From: Asterella californica
Taxonomy: Eukaryota > Streptophyta > Marchantiopsida > Marchantiales > Aytoniaceae
Direction of reading: 5' to 3'
NCBI GenBank assembly: GCA_036924285.1
Contig: JAYKYS010000001.1
Location: 6,225,501 to 6,289,500 of the forward strand
Length of the DNA stretch: 64,000 bases
The translations under genes were made by a program, and so were the position numbers. This document shows positions 1-10,880 of the stretch, piece by piece; positions within the stretch are counted from its first letter, which is position 1, and every line of letters begins with the position of its first letter. The notes beneath the pieces are model-generated. The model did not search any database, had not been told where the DNA came from, and saw nothing but the letters and a program-made list of their open reading frames with translations.

Positions 1-2644
1 TCAACAGCCGTCATCTTTATAAGTTTCCCATCTGACAGCGAATGTCCAACTACGAATCTAAGAAGGTTCCATTATTTGCCTTGGAGCTTTACTTTTATGG
101 TGACTATATTTACTGATGAACTCTTTTTAACGGTTGTGAAATTTCGCCCCGAGTGATTCCGATGGCTTTATTGCACTCTTTCCTTTCCGTCACCTTTGGT
201 GCAGCAGTAATGCTGCTAGTGGCCGTATTGTACCAACGTAGTCATCGTTTGACGTAGTACAGTAATAATTATTCTAAATTCTTTTTATTTTTTTATTTTT
301 TTTAATTTTGTCTTGTTAAAATCCATAGTATAAAAATTCTATTTTCTAGAATTAATACAGAGTGTAAAAGATATCTCCAGCCAATATTCTTCGCCAAAGA
401 GTGAATGTTACTACTGTGATCAAGAGACCACGGACATTTTCTAAGAGCATTTTCGCAGACGCCTGTAGGAAAACGTAGCCAGCATTCTTTATCGTCATTT
501 TTTTGGATTCGGTCGTAACTTTATATAATAAGGTAATGTAAGATATAGATATTTTATTTTACTAAAAATTCTAATAGAATTAAATTATTATATTAATATA
601 ACAAATTATATTGATGGTAAGCGATTCAAGGCTCTATACAAAACTGCACTTCAATAAACTACGACTGTTTTCTTTCTAGACGTTGGAAAATCTTCTCTGT
701 TAGCTTTGACACGCATATCCTATAAGCACGTAAAAGTAACTGTGGCGTGTGATTACCTTGCATTGGAAAAACATTTGTGTAACAACATAAGTAACCTTCA
801 TTCTTTACTCCGGTTAGATCGTAACCGAAGAACACGCAGTCTAATATATCGCAGTCCATAGAGCACAAAAATGTTCCCATTCACAAACATATACGAGCCT
901 TGGGTGACTGCTCTCCGTCAAAGAGTGTAGAAAAGATCGGTATCTCTCCACCGTACCCCTTGTGGCCGTATTGCACTGGCACCTGGCTGTTTCTGACCAG
1001 GCTATTGTGAAATACACTATAGTAGAGTGCAAAGCCGCCACCATATTACAGTTTCCCAGATGACAGTTCAACACAACTGCAAAGTAGTCACGAAACTGCC
1101 GCCTGAAGGATTTTCATAGAATTTAATCTACTGTTTGCTGGGCAGCTAGCTACATTACATTCGGATGCGACGAAGAATTCGAACTGGTCCGAGAAGAATG
1201 TCTTCCACTTGCAGTAGGATGTCTGCGAGTGAGCGAACGAGGGAGGGGGCCAGATCGAGGGTAAACAAACTCTTCTAGATAGGTGACTTTCAGTGTCGAA
1301 AATTTTTATTTGCGGATCGACAGTCTTGCAATTTGTCCTGGAATTTGTGTCCACTGCCCGTGGGTTCAGATCGCTCATCGTTCGACTTCTAATCGCTGTC
1401 CTGCTGAGAATTGAGCATGATTTGTAACTATCGTACATTCTACTAGGTAGTACGAGGACGAACGTACTCAGTGGAAGGAAGTTGAGAACCGACTAACCAC
1501 AACAGCTTCATGTGAATTAACCGGTTGAGATAGAGGTACTGAAGATCTAGATAACTTTTGCTCTCTCGTGCGTCTTTTTCTGACGATCAAGATAATTACG
1601 GGGCAACATCCTCAGATTTTAAGGCTTGGTGTCCTATCGGACGCTGCCCATCCAAGAGCACTAAGTCTGTCGGATCAGGCGGATACGAAGAAGCAGTTAC
1701 AGCTTCAAGGAAACTAGCTAACGAGAATATATGTAAACCTATGTCATATAGAAAGATAGGGTATCTCCGTTCATGGCTCATGGCAGACTGATTCTCGTTT
1801 CACGGCATGAGTATTTTATGGTAGAGACGATCGGTAGGTGGAACCGATGCATCTGCTGCAGCTGGTTAATTTGCAAGTATGATTATTACTGATGGCTACT
1901 GTGGCTCTGAAGCTCCCTCCCTCTGTGGCTTAAACATTTCGCTTCTGCTTGTGTTTTCTAACGAGGCCACGATTTCTTAACTGTATTTAACATAAAAAAT
2001 GCTTTAAGAAAAGGACTAAAACTTTGCACGTCGCTTCGATCGATCACCCCTGAACGTACTCAAGCCACGCACACTGACAGAGAGTAGCCATAGCTGCAGT
2101 AGCTAGACTACGAGATCCGCTCGTGACATGGAAATCAAACTAACTTTCTTGTTACGAACCTCTATTTTACAGAGGCGTTACTCTACTAGGATGTCTGTAC
2201 ATGTAGGGGCGGTCTGCAGATCTACAGATCGAATCTTCACATGGCCATGCGCAGCTTGTATCGAAGTCTGAACAGGAGACAGAAACATGTAGAAAAGAGA
2301 ACAAAATCCATGAGAAAATACTCTCCGCATCGCAGAGTCTGTGGACTGTCACAGGCCATGCGGTCCACGTTAGTTCCGTAGGACCTGGAGCTCGTAAGTC
2401 ATGGGTTTGATGTTCTACTAATCTGAGCTTCGAGTCACGTCACTTCGAGGAGAGGCAGTCTAGAGCCTACAGACCTACATAGGAATAGCTCCCAAGTACG
2501 CCAAGGGGTGCTATGAGCGTCAGAAATACGAAGAGTGACGGTGTTGACCGGGGAGAAGGGGATAGAACGTATGGGTTGCAGGACCTGTGAGCATATTCCT
2601 CGATGTAAGAATATTCTAAAGTTTTTAGTTTTAGCGCACAGTTT
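1..2644. other. No recognisable gene; intergenic DNA
   Basis: Only short open frames occur here, on both strands, and none resembles a family I know. Base composition is mixed, with AT-rich stretches near 270-360 and 540-610. No repeats, tRNA or clear promoter could be supported. Confidence 0.5.
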
Positions 2645-2857
2645 TGTTAATATATGTGCAAGCTGTAGTTAACCATGTATGGTACATACTAGATGCAAAA
2701 TATTCTGATATTTATTTTAGGATCTATATTCAATTAAAGATATATTTTAGATTATGGAGATGTAATCTTTTTGTACACTCTCTCTCTATACACTAGAGGA
2801 TCTATTTCCCTGAGTTGTTTCTCTTAATGAATATTGCATCTCTCTCTTACTTTAACA
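2645..2857 (+). repeat. Probable 5' LTR of a Ty1/copia relic
   Basis: The segment begins TGTTAA and ends TTAACA, a perfect 6-bp terminal inverted repeat of the kind that bounds LTRs. It is 213 bp long. A tRNA primer-binding-like sequence follows immediately, and a copia-type gag fragment lies about 800 bp downstream on the same strand. I did not find a matching 3' LTR in the window, so the element is truncated or rearranged. Confidence 0.5.
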
Positions 2858-2870
2858 TGGTATCCGAGTG
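2858..2870 (+). other. Primer binding site of the copia relic
   Basis: TGGTATCCGAGTG directly abuts the LTR end. It matches the plant initiator tRNA-Met complement TGGTATCAGAG with one mismatch. Confidence 0.5.
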
Positions 2871-3662
2871 TGAGAATGCATGACAGTGAGCTCTCAGTAG
2901 CAAGAGTGCAAGAGAGTGTTAAGAAGTGAAGAAAGATGTTGTATTTTTTGCTGTATTTGTCATCTTGGAGGAGTTCAAGATCTTCGAAGCAGGGGACCAT
3001 AGGAGTCATGTTCAGCCACCCTGAACTAAATGACCCTTTGATTTTTATCTCATTTGAAACAAATATTTTTTAGGTAAACAAAGTTTTGATCATGTATTTA
3101 ACAGTCTTCCATTCACTTTTAGCTCAAATCCTCCTAATTAACAAAAGACTTAGCTTTCAGAAAAGCTTTTCAGAGATTTTTTCAGAGAGCCATTTGAGCA
3201 AGTTGAGTTTTGTACATATTGTCTAGGAAACTTTGATTATGTATTTGGAGGGTATATGTATGTAACGACATTTTTTGGCAGTTCTGACGTTTTTTACGAT
3301 ATAGAACTATAAAAGGTTTGAATATTTGTATAGATCTATGTATATTTTTGTTCTGAAAATCATCTTGGGAATTTCTAGTCAGTTCACTTTGTTCTTGTCA
3401 TATACTGGCCTCTTCCACTATGACTGATAAGATTAGAAGTCTTATTTGTCATCATCGAGGAACCTTTGCACAAGCATAACTATTTGATATGGAAGTATCG
3501 AATGTCTGCATTCTTCAAAGGTTGTTTCAGATATAGATACCAAATCGTCTGAGACATACGTTAATAAAATATAGAGATGTAGAATCAACGTGCGCATTGG
3601 CTATTCACGTTTTATCTTTGTGTGTTTGGTTACATTCAAGTTGTGGACACATCTAAGGAGGT

Positions 3663-3938
3663 GTGGGTGCATTAGTGAATGTTTTTCATGCGTCTAGAAA
3701 GGTACGTAAGCTCCAACTCAAGCAACAGTTGTTGGAGATGATTATGAAGAAAGGATCAGTCAACATTACTGATTATGTCTACCCGATCAAAGGGTTGGTT
3801 GATCAGCTAGGGGCACTATATGATATTGGATGCAGGGTAGTGCAAGAGTTTGGATTAAGACAAACGATAAGAATGCCAATGGACCACAGTTGGTTATGGA
3901 CCACAGTTGGTTACGAACCACGAGTACTACATAGTTGA
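3663..3938 (+). pseudogene. Ty1/copia gag (UBN2-like) fragment
   Basis: The translated fragment contains LVNVFHASRKVRKLQLKQQL followed by a segment with ITDYV and KGLVDQLGAL. This pattern is typical of the Gag N-terminal region of plant copia elements (UBN2/Retrotran_gag families). The upstream codons KEVW are in another frame, so a one-base shift lies near 3665. The end of the frame contains an 18-bp tandem duplication (GGACCACAGTTGGTTAYG twice, about 3881-3918). No protease, integrase or RT could be followed downstream. It is a non-functional remnant of the element whose LTR is at 2645-2857. Confidence 0.65.
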
Positions 3939-4900
3939 CTTCTGGTAAAAAGATGGAAGATGTCCAAGCGTCATTTCGGTGTTGGAAATAGTCGTAGGTG
4001 AGAGCACGCTCGGCAATATATTTTTAGTTATATCTTTTGGCTCTAGACATGGATGTCCTCCATATTTTTCACTCCAGGATCTTCTATTGCACTAAGACAT
4101 CCATGGATCTCACAGCTATTTCCTTCCAATTTCTCATGTATAACTTCTTTCTCTTTCATTTGTGTTTTTCAGACCACCAGTTTCAGGTATAGTTGCACCA
4201 GCCACGGTTATGTCTAAGATGTTAGTTAGTTATGTTAGTTATGACGTTAGTTATGTTAGTTGTCCAAGATTATGCTATCGGACGGAAAGCCAACTAACAT
4301 TCATCAAAAGTCCCAGAAAGTTATATTTTAGTTGATAATAGACTATTCTCGTCCAAAGAATTAGATTATGGACATGTGCTCAAGTTCCGACACGATTCTC
4401 ATATGTGCGCTCCCTAAGGAAAAAATTTCTCGGCCGTCGAGATGGACAACCGATAGTTTATGTACATACCAACTTGTGTATTACAACTGAAGAATTTATC
4501 GGATGAGAGATTGAGACACAAAAAGGAGGTAAGCATAGTCTGGATGTCTCAGTAGAACTAGCTGACAATTCTATCGTTGTTACTGAATTGGAGTTTGAAG
4601 AGGACGATCATGATCCCATTATCTTAACTACAACTGAAATTCTTGGTGGATCTCACGAGGCGGCAAGACAAGAAAAACATGATAATGTAGAAGATGATAT
4701 ACAAAGATGTAGTTAAGTGACTGATTCGGTAGTTGCACGACCTAATCTGATACTAGATAACATTGCGTAATTCAGTTCTTCAATATTGGTCTTGTAAATC
4801 GTAAGTCATGATTATAGACATCTTCTTATGTCATGTTGTGACACATCTCTTATGTGAATTTAGCATAGAAATTATATTATGTTGATATTTTGTGTTCTGC
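3939..4900. other. Unassigned, probably decayed transposon sequence
   Basis: There are no long frames. Short tandem units of GTTAGTTAT occur near 4220-4260. Coding-like acidic stretches on the plus strand near 4540-4720 could be further copia remnants but do not hold a frame. Confidence 0.35.
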
Positions 4901-4904
4901 AAAT

Positions 4905-5140
4905 CTTTTTTGTCGTCAAATTTGGATATAAGATAGAGGTCGAGGGTTCGTGTGGAGATTCTTTTTTGCATGGTGTTTGCGAGTATTTCTTAGTGTCTTA
5001 CATGGAGGGTGAAGAGTTGCGTGAGTTGTACTCATGGATGGAGGATTGATCCGAGTTCCAGATTTTGTATTCTTGACTCCGTTCCATATTAAGCTTCATT
5101 ACATTTATCATGATCACTTTTAACAAGGGTTCGTTGCCTG
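4905..5140 (+). repeat. LTR fragment related to the 49.4-51.2 kb relic
   Basis: The stretch resembles 49560-49770 closely. Shared strings include TTTCTTAGTGTCTTACATGG and GAGTTGTACTCATGGA, and both lead into CCATAT(T/C)AAGCTTCA(T/C)TACAT. It also aligns more loosely with 14860-15000 of the young element's LTR. It is therefore an old fragment of the same LTR superfamily, plus orientation, without recognisable ends. Confidence 0.6.
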
Positions 5141-5152
5141 CAAAGTAGCTAA

Positions 5153-5445
5153 GGACATCCATGAAGTCTATGGATGTCCAGCCAACGTGAAGGAGAAAAT
5201 GCTCATCAATCCATGAACTTCATCGACTGCAGAGACAACAACGGAGTTGGAGTGCAAGATATCCATGAACTCCTTGGATGTCTTGTCCACATGTCAAGGA
5301 AGGACGCAAGACATCCATGAAATTCATGGATGTCCATCAAGACAAGACGAAACTCTTTAGGACATCCATGAACTTCATGGATGTTTTGCGCTCAAAGAGG
5401 AAAGTAAACCAAAAGCGACGTGGACATCCATGAACTCCATGGATG
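5153..5445. repeat. Cluster of five short palindromic repeats (GACATCCATGAA-type)
   Basis: Five copies of an imperfect palindrome built from GACATCCATGAA and its complement TTCATGGATGTC lie at about 5153-5179, 5258-5283, 5310-5334, 5362-5384 and 5424-5445. The copy at 5310-5334 is perfect with 12-bp arms around one central base. A sixth half-copy lies at about 5206-5226. Spacers are unrelated to one another. Related half sites occur near 4048-4056 and 4102-4112. The function is unknown; each unit could form a hairpin or bind a dimeric protein. Confidence 0.7.
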
Positions 5446-6100
5446 CAAGAGTGAGAAACAAGGATTGAGATAGGTTTGACAAGAAAAACAAAACATTTCA
5501 GGTATTTGGTGCTACAAAGTAATTTATCTCAGTTTTTGAGACCTTCATCAGTATAGACTTCAGTATTGACTCGCAATGCTCCAAATCCAGATTCTTCGGT
5601 GATACTTCATTACGGAAGAAATTCTGACTGTCATCAAAGAAAACAAATTTGATATTGGCACGATCATGAACACATAGACAATGACCCCTTTCAGCTCAAG
5701 ATCTTGATCTCTTCTGAGGTGCTAGAACTAGTATGATGCATTCAACATCGACGTTGTCAAGAACCATCTTGATTTCAACATTATTTTGTCAACTTGTGAT
5801 AGACGTCCATGCATATCAATGGAATGATCGGCTTGGACGTCATGAAATAGCAATTTTTCCAACACTATCTTCCAAGCCTCTCCGCACAGCAAGTTGAAAT
5901 TTTCCTAAATCTCCAAGAAATTAATAAAAATGATGTTCATGGAAATAAAGAGATACTTGTGAGAAGATAAAGTGAGAATAGCCTGAGCATTAACTTCAGT
6001 TTATCAACAACATCATCTACATACCTCCTACTTTCTCCTTCTTTGGACGTGCACCTACTGTTACTTCTGGTCTTTGCTCCACAAGGTTTGTATATGAGAG
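5446..6100. other. Non-coding stretch
   Basis: No frame or repeat is supported. A half-palindrome AGACGTCCATGCATATCAATGG near 5803 echoes the cluster upstream. Confidence 0.35.
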
Positions 6101-7698
6101 CTAAGCATCTTTCACACCCATTGAGATGTCATAGTTACTCTCATGTCTTGTCCTCAACACATCCTGTTGTTCACGTGACTTGAAGTCCTTGTTGTCTCCC
6201 TCATGTTCCTCGCTCATGCTTCGTGTTGATGCATTATGGTAGAGATAAACAAACATCTCTGCATGTTCAGAAGTCAAACGATTACAAATTTTGGAGTGCA
6301 CAGAAGCGTAAGACTCCAATTCCTATCACAAGCAAATCAAGTGCAATTTGCTTAAGATGAGGAACTGCATCTCTAAAATATGCCCATCATTTCAATGGTG
6401 AATTCTATTTTCTATTTTCTAATCTTTTGCAAGTTCTGGAGTCATGGCATCCAACACTCGAGAACTTGCAATTCTTGGATAAGATGCTTGCTAGTTCATC
6501 TCTACAGTAATCCATGTATTCATTTACGTCTTTGATATTCAACTCCAAGTTGTTTTGAGCATACAACATGCAGTATGTGTAGAAATCAGCTTTAACATGA
6601 CATCGATGCATCGTTTCCATATTATCCTCGTGATACAAGTACTTAAGACTCTACACATTGCAGTGATGTGTAAAATGTTTCTCCACTTATTCAACGCTCC
6701 ATCAATGAAAGCACCAAACCATCGCATCTTTCTAGTGTAAACAAGAAAGATCCGGGTTGATCTTTCTTCAGATTCGGGTTCTTATGAAAACTAACAAACT
6801 TCTCCTTTAAGGCCCAAGTTTCCTAGATATGTGACGGATGAAACACTTGTGAGCATCAACTTGACATAGAAGAACGAATAATGAGAGTCATCATCTCAGT
6901 GATATCGTGAATCTCATCCTAGAATGACATGTCAAGTATTGACAACCTCATTTTGATCTTTGAAACAATCAGAAAAATTTTGTCGAAGCTCATTCACAAC
7001 CATACTTCTCAAGCAACATCTCAAGTCGTATGCCATATCAATCATGATGAAGTTGATCAAAAATCGAACGACATCCAGTTTCAACGAGTTCAACCCATTG
7101 GAGAAGTGATCAACAAATATTATGTTTGTTGCATGATGGGTCTTGAAAAATTTTACTATCATCCGGAATTTGTCAAATTTATCTTTCATCCATATAAACT
7201 TCCAGATGTCCTTACACCAAATCCAAATTGTGAGTCACACAATCCCTGAATATGACATAGGAGGAACGTTCTCTGACCAGCTTTCCAGCCAAAATGTTCA
7301 CAATTGCATTGTCGTCACAAATTGTAACACTTGTCTTGGTCCGTCTTTTTCAATCTCCGAGTTGATGTTATCCGCAACCCATCTTATATTTTTCATTATG
7401 TTGTTGTTATTCAACATTCGGACAAACATCTCCTTAAACATGTTCACGACCATGGCATATCTTGCACACTGGTCCAACCATCACAAGATATTGTCATCTT
7501 GTTATCCGTTCTCTTTGAAAATATCATGTTCTCTGTTTTGACTTTGAACTCCCGGTAGTTTGTTAGAAGAAGGCTAGTCCTTAACTTATATTCACTTGGA
7601 AGAGTGTAACGACGGATGGTTTTCAAATAGTTGAATGCTTCCACAACGGTTGGATCGCACAATGAATTAAAAGACCATCCTGTCACTGCCACCGCCAT
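6101..7698 (-). pseudogene. hAT-superfamily transposase pseudogene (DUF659 type)
   Basis: The minus strand carries an ordered set of hAT fragments in several frames. At 7698-7444 a DUF659-like block contains TLPSEYKLRTSLL and TISCDGWTSVQ, where the Asp belongs to the catalytic core region. At 7189-6932 comes VKFFKTHHATN and then FIMIDMAYDLRCCLRSMVVN. At 6638-6405 there is a diverged middle part. At 6319-6101 RLTSEHAEMFVYLYHN matches the C-terminal hAT dimerisation region. Frameshifts and stops separate every block, so no active enzyme can be made. Sequence upstream to about 8030 may be the decayed N-terminal zinc-finger part. Plus-strand frames here are shadows. No terminal inverted repeats were identified. 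Confidence 0.72.
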
Positions 7699-8035
7699 GC
7701 TCTAGAGCTCGTCCTTGTGTTGTCTAGATTCTATCTCAAACAAATTGAGAATCCTCTCTTGTTGCGTTCTCCGCATGTGCTTGTGTACATGTGATCTTTC
7801 TCATGAACGCAAAGTCTTCTCAACTTCAGGTGAGACTACTTTTCCAAAATAACAATAGATAATGCATTAGAACCATGCGAGATTGGAAAATAGTTCAAGT
7901 CATGTTCGAGTGTCACTTCCAACTTGAAGTGCTAAAAGATGACAAAGATCGTTAGTCTCTTCTCCAATATTTAGGGAGTTCAACTCGTGCATCATCTAAA
8001 ACCTCTCTAGTAGGTACAACTTCTTCTCTCTTTGA

Positions 8036-8325
8036 TGTCACGTCAGTTTGACACCTTGGCTAGGTTGGCCGAGTGCGGAGTGACTAATCTCGGTAGTGCC
8101 GTTAGTGTCGTTAAGGCGAGTTCTTGGGATGACTCACTAGGGGTATATTTCGCAAGTAGTGCTTGGAGGCCTAAGTTCTTCAAGTTGAGCCTTCAAGTTC
8201 CTAGCTATGATGGATAGTCTTTGTGAGTGCAATCTGGAGTCTGTGAGCACAGAGTGGATTTGGCTCGACTTTAGTGATTGTTTAGTGCCCGTTGGCATGG
8301 TGGAGTGAGTACATACTGTTTATCA
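8036..8325 (+). repeat. LTR, plus orientation, of the self-priming-type gypsy family
   Basis: It starts TGTCACGTCAG and ends TTTATCA. It is an inverted, diverged copy of the LTRs at 8583-8865 and 28957-29235. A TATATTTC box at about 8144 lies 30 bp before AGTTCTTCAAG (8174-8184). The LTR is followed directly by CTTGAAGAACT (8326-8336), complementary to that 11-base string. Only about 150 bp of leader follows before the sequence is interrupted, so this is a truncated 5' end. Confidence 0.7.
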
Positions 8326-8336
8326 CTTGAAGAACT
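8326..8336 (+). other. Putative self-complementary primer binding site
   Basis: CTTGAAGAACT abuts the LTR end and is the exact reverse complement of AGTTCTTCAAG inside the LTR (8174-8184). No TGG-type tRNA primer site follows the LTR. Confidence 0.5.
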
Positions 8337-8475
8337 TTATAAGATGATATATTGCAGTCACAAGTCTGCGAAGTTTGAACTCTCTCTAGCAAACAGACTG
8401 CAAGCTTTGTGTAAAATTATCTTTGAAACATGTAAGTTTCAACACCGGAAGGATTTCAGCAAATTGTATCTTCAA

Positions 8476-8583
8476 TGTCGTGCGCATACACATCGCTACA
8501 CAACATACATCGCTGTCAAAGGAACACCACACATACACATAACACATGGACGATGTCATACACATACACAAGTGTACCACAAT
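8476..8583. repeat. 108-bp direct repeat, copy 1
   Basis: It begins TGTCGTGCGCATACACATCG and ends GTGTACCACAAT. It is repeated at 8868-8975 with one difference noticed (ACACATGG versus ACGCATGG). The two copies bracket the LTR at 8583-8865. On the minus strand each copy starts TGTGGTACAC and ends with CA, so they could be short terminal repeats of a separate small element. Confidence 0.8.
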
Positions 8584-8865
8584 GATAACAAGGTATGTAC
8601 TCACTCCTCCTGCCAACAGGCACTAGACAATCACTACAGTCGAGTCAAATCCACTCTGTGCTCGTAGAGAATCCAGATCTCACTCTCAAGACTACTGACC
8701 ATAGCCAAGAGCTTGAAGGCTCAACTTGAAGAACTGAGGTCTCCAAGCCCCTACCTGCGAAGTATACTCCTTGTGGGCACTCTCACCAACTTGTCCTAAC
8801 GGCCTTATCGGGGTCCGCCACTTCGCACTCGGTCAACCTAGCCGAGTTCCCAAACTGACGTGACA
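8583..8865 (-). repeat. LTR, minus orientation (probable 3' LTR of the methyltransferase element)
   Basis: Read on the minus strand it starts TGTCACGTCAG and ends TTGTTATCA. It matches 28957-29235 almost throughout (283 versus 279 bp; the 4-bp difference is an extra CTGC-like insertion near 8752). It lies downstream of the integrase-PHD frame, as a 3' LTR would. The purine tract is not adjacent, however: about 110 bp of the 108-bp repeat intervenes. Ownership is therefore inferred. Confidence 0.6.
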
Positions 8866-8867
8866 GC

Positions 8868-8975
8868 TGTCGTGCGCATACACATCGCTACACAACATAC
8901 ATCGCTGTCAAAGGAACACCACACATACACATAACGCATGGACGATGTCATACACATACACAAGTGTACCACAAT
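8868..8975. repeat. 108-bp direct repeat, copy 2
   Basis: Second copy of the repeat at 8476-8583. It sits between the LTR at 8583-8865 and the purine tract at 8976-8984. Confidence 0.8.
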
Positions 8976-8990
8976 CGCCCCCCTAACTGA
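8976..8990 (-). promoter_or_regulatory. Candidate polypurine tract
   Basis: The minus strand reads GTTAGGGGGGCGAT just downstream of the integrase-PHD frame. Such a run primes plus-strand synthesis next to a 3' LTR. Here it abuts the 108-bp repeat (minus-strand start TGTGGTACAC), which leaves open that the real 3' LTR starts at about 8975. Confidence 0.4.
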
Positions 8991-9146
8991 CGGTTAGGTC
9001 CCTCTAACTCCAGATAGCTCTATATCTCAACTACGTGATATACACCTTCATGGGTGCAAGGATCAGGAGGCCGGGTGTTACATTGTCCCATCGTTAGTCG
9101 CTTGTCTGCAATCCATACCACGCAAAAATCTAATCGGCTATCCTTG

Positions 9147-10847
9147 CTATATACATCGAGGACAAACCCACCGTCCAATAGGAATGACAGTGAGAGGTGG
9201 AGTCAAACATGACATGTGCCAACCTCTCGAACAACCATCACACATCAAGATACGGGCTGCTCCACCAGCAGACCCACACAACATACACCTCAAGCCCGCA
9301 CGTACAACTGCCAAGCTTGGATCAACGGTACCATCGATGTTGGGAAGATGACATGACACGCAATTACGCACATGGTCCTTCCAAACAACACCATCACGGC
9401 CCTCTAACATGAGTACTCCAGAAGGTAACACCTCACGCACTCGTAAAATAGTGCGTCCTGCAGTTACATCCAACGTCGTCGGTGCAGTCTGCTGTAGATA
9501 GATATAATCGCCAGGATGAAACCTGCGAATCGATGGCCGATAACCTCCTCCTCGGATAGTTGCATATCGTAACGTGTCTCTATGCTGAGCAATCGCTAGA
9601 TTCTCAAAAGCCATGGGCATAACTCTTCGAAATGTCTCTGCTCGTTGAGAACATGCTCTCACCCACATATCCGGGGCATCAAGGTTCAGCACCTCAGCAG
9701 AATCATGACGAATGGCCGAAGGTAGATCTGGATCTCGACTGTATAATAGAAAATACGGTGAGAAGGAAGCCAAAGACGCTTGTCGGCTAAAACGATAGCC
9801 CATAGTCAACCATGGTAACTGCACATCCCAATCTCCCAAGTGGCCTTTCTGCAAGCCATACTTGCGCAATCCTCTCTTCACTGTCTGAACTACCCTCTCT
9901 GTCAAACCATCCGCCTCAGGATGATCTCGAGATGTAGTTCGATGATCAATCAGCGCCTGATCACACAAGATCTGAAACTCACCAAGGAACTCTGTACCTT
10001 GGTATATCAGCACTTCAGCTGGTGCTCCAAAATGACTCAGCACTCGATCTAAGAACGCATACACCGTCCCTTCGCTCGCCTTGTCTGGTAATGCCACCAA
10101 CTCAATCCACTTGGAAAAGTGCTCCACCATCACCAACACATATCGATGATGACGTACAGTCAACGGTAAGGATCTCGCAAAATCCAAACTCCAACGGTAA
10201 CCCAACCCCATAATCGGTAAGGGGTGTAGTTGTGGAGTAGGAGCATTAAACGATGCTCGTACTCGATCACAAACCACACATCGTGCAACAAACTTTTGCA
10301 CATCGACGTGCATACCACGCCACCAATACTGTCCTTGGAGTAAGCTATGCGTGCGTTTCACTCCAAAATGTCCCAACTCCTCATGAGCATGTCGTACTAA
10401 CTGTGCCCTCTGGGATGGATGTGGCACTATTCGTACTCTCCCATCATCCCACACTCGAAGTACATGTCGTCCTTCCTGTCGAAATCTCTTCGCTCGTTGA
10501 AGGACACGATCTCGCTCCTTGGCACTTACTGTGCCTACCACCACGCCAGTACGTAGATACTCCATCACGGTCACATCGTCATGGATATCTCGCTGGTTTG
10601 GAACATCATCTCCACCCTCAGGATCTAGAGACTCGTCATCTACTCTCTCACTTGAGAAAGATACGACTTGGTCCTTCATACTAGAGTTCATGGCCAACGC
10701 ACAAAGAAAGACAGATGCATGCCAACCTGGCACTATCTCCTCATCAACCTCGTCATGCCATCGAGCCCCAGTCTGATCCTGCTGACTCGTGCATGGGTTA
10801 CGACTCAACCCATCAACATCTAGGTTTGCAACTCCAGGTCTATGCAC
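9147..10847 (-). pseudogene. Integrase with C-terminal PHD finger (3' part of gypsy Pol)
   Basis: This 566-codon frame begins at the end of RNase H (HRPGVANLDVDGLSRNP). It then has the integrase zinc-binding region (HAHEELGHFGVKRTHSLL, then CVVCDRVR) and the catalytic core. The first Asp is in SLDFARSLP and the Glu is in DGLTERVVQ. The second Asp position reads LIYQGTEFLG where gypsy integrases have D-Q-G or D-R-G, so a catalytic Asp is replaced by Tyr. The last 45 or so residues (nt about 9287-9150) form a Cys4-His-Cys3 PHD finger: CMLC, then CDGC, WHMSC and WVCPRC. Most plant gypsy elements carry a chromodomain at this place; a PHD finger would serve as a histone reader guiding integration. 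The frame is open but enzymatically impaired. Confidence 0.85.
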
Positions 10848-10880
10848 TACCTGAAAGTCATACTCTTGTAAGATCAGAGC

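Noticed and set aside
1558..1791. 77-codon plus-strand frame
   Set aside because: No similarity to known families, no start or splice context, and an equally long antisense frame.
5153..5445. CRISPR-like array
   Set aside because: The repeats are themselves palindromes of uneven spacing in a eukaryotic transposon-rich region, with no cas genes.
8476..8975. Clean TRIM element with 108-bp terminal repeats
   Set aside because: The interior is an LTR of another family and no flanking target duplication was found, so the arrangement is left as unresolved.
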